Assembly (NCBI GenBank): GCA_934358405.1
Contig: CAKRKL010000039.1
Coordinates: 1 to 14,595 of the forward strand
Reading direction: 5' to 3'
Length of the DNA: 14,595 nucleotides
DNA from: an uncultured Blautia sp.
GTDB lineage: Bacteria > Bacillota > Clostridia > Lachnospirales > Lachnospiraceae
The position numbers and the translations under genes were made by a program. The notes under the pieces are model-generated. The model was not told the origin of the DNA. It worked only from the letters and a program-made list of their open reading frames with translations, and did no database searches. Of this stretch, positions 13,940 to 14,595 are shown piece after piece (the stretch's first letter is position 1; each line of letters opens with the position of its first letter).

Positions 13940-13985
13940 GAAAGAAGAGGTATTTCAGTAGAGAGAATACCTCTTCTTTCTTTTT
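13940..13985 (+). terminator. Strong intrinsic terminator of the murB-rapZ-whiA operon
   Basis: The 15-bp perfect stem GAAAGAAGAGGTATT (13940-13954) / AATACCTCTTCTTTC (13966-13980) with an 11-base loop is followed by TTTTT. It lies about 60 bases after the last stop codon and isolates the S10 operon promoter downstream. Confidence 0.92.
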
Positions 13986-14058
13986 GCGATATCATTATAT
14001 CTGCATGAATTGTATTTAAATTAGTACAAAAAGTATTTCGATTTTTTGAAAAAAACAC

Positions 14059-14087
14059 TTGCAATCTTTGAAAACCTTGTGTATACT
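14059..14087 (+). promoter_or_regulatory. SigA-type promoter of the S10 ribosomal protein operon
   Basis: TTGCAA (14059-14064), 17 bases, then TATACT (14082-14087), with an A/T-rich stretch upstream that could act as an UP element. Transcription would begin near 14094, giving a leader of about 235 nt before rpsJ. Confidence 0.8.
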
Positions 14088-14093
14088 AATATC

Positions 14094-14329
14094 TGCTGTG
14101 ACATGATAGCAATGAAACGTGAGGTTGCTGCCAATGAGGCAGGTTTTCCGTGGAGCGAATGTCAAGTTAGGAAACTGACGACAAGTCACTGTACAAGTTC
14201 AATAGCCATCCTGGGGATGGGGTGTGTGAAAAAAATAAAACGGAAAGAAGTTTTAGGACACACACGGAGATGTGTACAGTCGCCGCTTGTCGTACTGATA
14301 GTGAGTACGAATAGGAGGAGACTTTTTTT
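14094..14329 (+). promoter_or_regulatory. Structured 5' leader of the S10 operon, candidate autoregulatory RNA
   Basis: The untranslated leader holds many complementary segments. TGACAT (14099-14104) pairs with ATGTCA (14159-14164). ACGACAAG (14178-14185) pairs with CTTGTCGT (14286-14293), and ACTGTACA (14188-14195) pairs with TGTACAGT (14273-14280). GTGTGTG (14222-14228) pairs with CACACAC (14259-14265), enclosing TAAAAC/GTTTTA (14236-14241/14250-14255). CCATCC/GGATGG makes a small hairpin at 14206-14220. TCGTACT/AGTACGA (14290-14296/14304-14310) makes a hairpin directly before the ribosome binding site AGGAGG (14313-14318). Nested long-range helices like these indicate a folded RNA. L4 autoregulates the S10 operon through its leader in gamma-proteobacteria, so ribosomal-protein control is the natural hypothesis here, though the ligand cannot be read from the sequence. 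A 99-codon open frame crossing the leader is not credible as a gene. Confidence 0.65.
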
Positions 14330-14595
14330 ATGGCAAATCAGGTAATGAGAATCACATTAAAAGCTTACGATCATCAGTTAGTAGATGCATCTGCTGCAAA
14401 GATCATCGATACTGTTAAGAAAAACGGTGCAACAGTTAGCGGTCCAGTTCCGCTTCCAACTAAGAAAGAGGTTGTTACAATCTTAAGAGCTGTTCATAAA
14501 TATAAAGATTCCAGAGAGCAGTTTGAGCAGAGAACACATAAGAGACTGATTGATATCATTGCTCCGACCCAGAAGACAGTTGATGCACTGTCCAG
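14330..14595 (+). CDS. rpsJ: Small ribosomal subunit protein S10 (uS10), 3' end missing
   Basis: The first 88 codons of S10, of about 103 expected; the window ends before the stop. S10 is part of the 30S head and, as NusE, also joins transcription antitermination complexes. Clear family features are [30 protein letters not shown], seen here by the blocks [10 protein letters not shown] and AKIIDT, then [17 protein letters not shown] and [21 protein letters not shown] lies 11 bases before the ATG. It is normally the first gene of the S10-spc ribosomal protein cluster, which should continue beyond the window. Its codon use is strongly biased (AAA/AAG, GTT, GCT/GCA), as expected of a highly expressed gene. 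Confidence 0.97.
   Translation, partial: MANQVMRITLKAYDHQLVDASAAKIIDTVKKNGATVSGPVPLPTKKEVVTILRAVHKYKDSREQFEQRTHKRLIDIIAPTQKTVDALS

Noticed and set aside
14046..14345. 99-codon open frame across the region before rpsJ
   Set aside because: It starts before the transcription start of the S10 promoter, overlaps the rpsJ start, has no ribosome binding site, and covers RNA with extensive base pairing.
1..14595. CRISPR arrays, insertion sequences, tRNA genes, prophage or attachment sites
   Set aside because: No regularly spaced repeats, transposase or integrase frames, terminal inverted repeats with target duplications, or cloverleaf sequences were seen on reading both strands.

Overview
The window looks like chromosomal DNA of a spore-forming, low-to-moderate GC Firmicute of class Clostridia, most likely Lachnospiraceae. 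This placement is inferred. It rests on a set of forespore SpoVA genes, a murB-rapZ-whiA cluster followed by an HPr/Crh-like gene, strong AGGAGG ribosome binding sites, and the start of the S10 ribosomal protein operon. No phage, transposon, CRISPR or tRNA/rRNA signal was seen.

Layout. Positions 1-287 hold the C-terminal receiver domain of a truncated signalling protein. A MATE-family exporter (465-1811, minus) is divergent from an AraC-type regulator (1963-2838, plus). Next comes about 325 bp of decayed coding DNA with a recognisable glycosidase remnant, then a GNAT acetyltransferase (3164-3664, plus). A bidirectional terminator separates it from a metY-type O-acetylhomoserine sulfhydrylase (3757-5043, minus).

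From 5190 to 9380 lies a rearranged spoVA locus on the minus strand. It reads spoVAB, then a second AraC-type regulator on the opposite strand, then spoVAC-spoVAD-spoVAE-spoVAA. The products are the forespore inner-membrane machinery for dipicolinic acid uptake. A near-perfect SigG-type promoter precedes spoVAC, and a second probable one precedes spoVAB.

From 9534 to 13878 the plus strand carries a probable housekeeping operon. It contains murB (peptidoglycan precursor synthesis, GTG start), rapZ (P-loop nucleotide-binding protein), whiA, an HPr-like gene with Glu instead of the catalytic His15 (so Crh-like), and a membrane protein. The membrane protein has an ectodomain resembling a catalytically dead SipW-type signal peptidase and a 200-residue charged cytoplasmic tail. 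A strong terminator closes the unit.

The last 500 bp hold a consensus SigA promoter, a highly structured ~235-nt leader with two overlapping helices near the ribosome binding site, and the truncated start of rpsJ (S10). The points most worth following up are the Glu15 Crh-like protein, the pseudo-signal-peptidase, the split spoVA order and the S10 leader. None is shown here to be a new system; each is a sequence-level observation.
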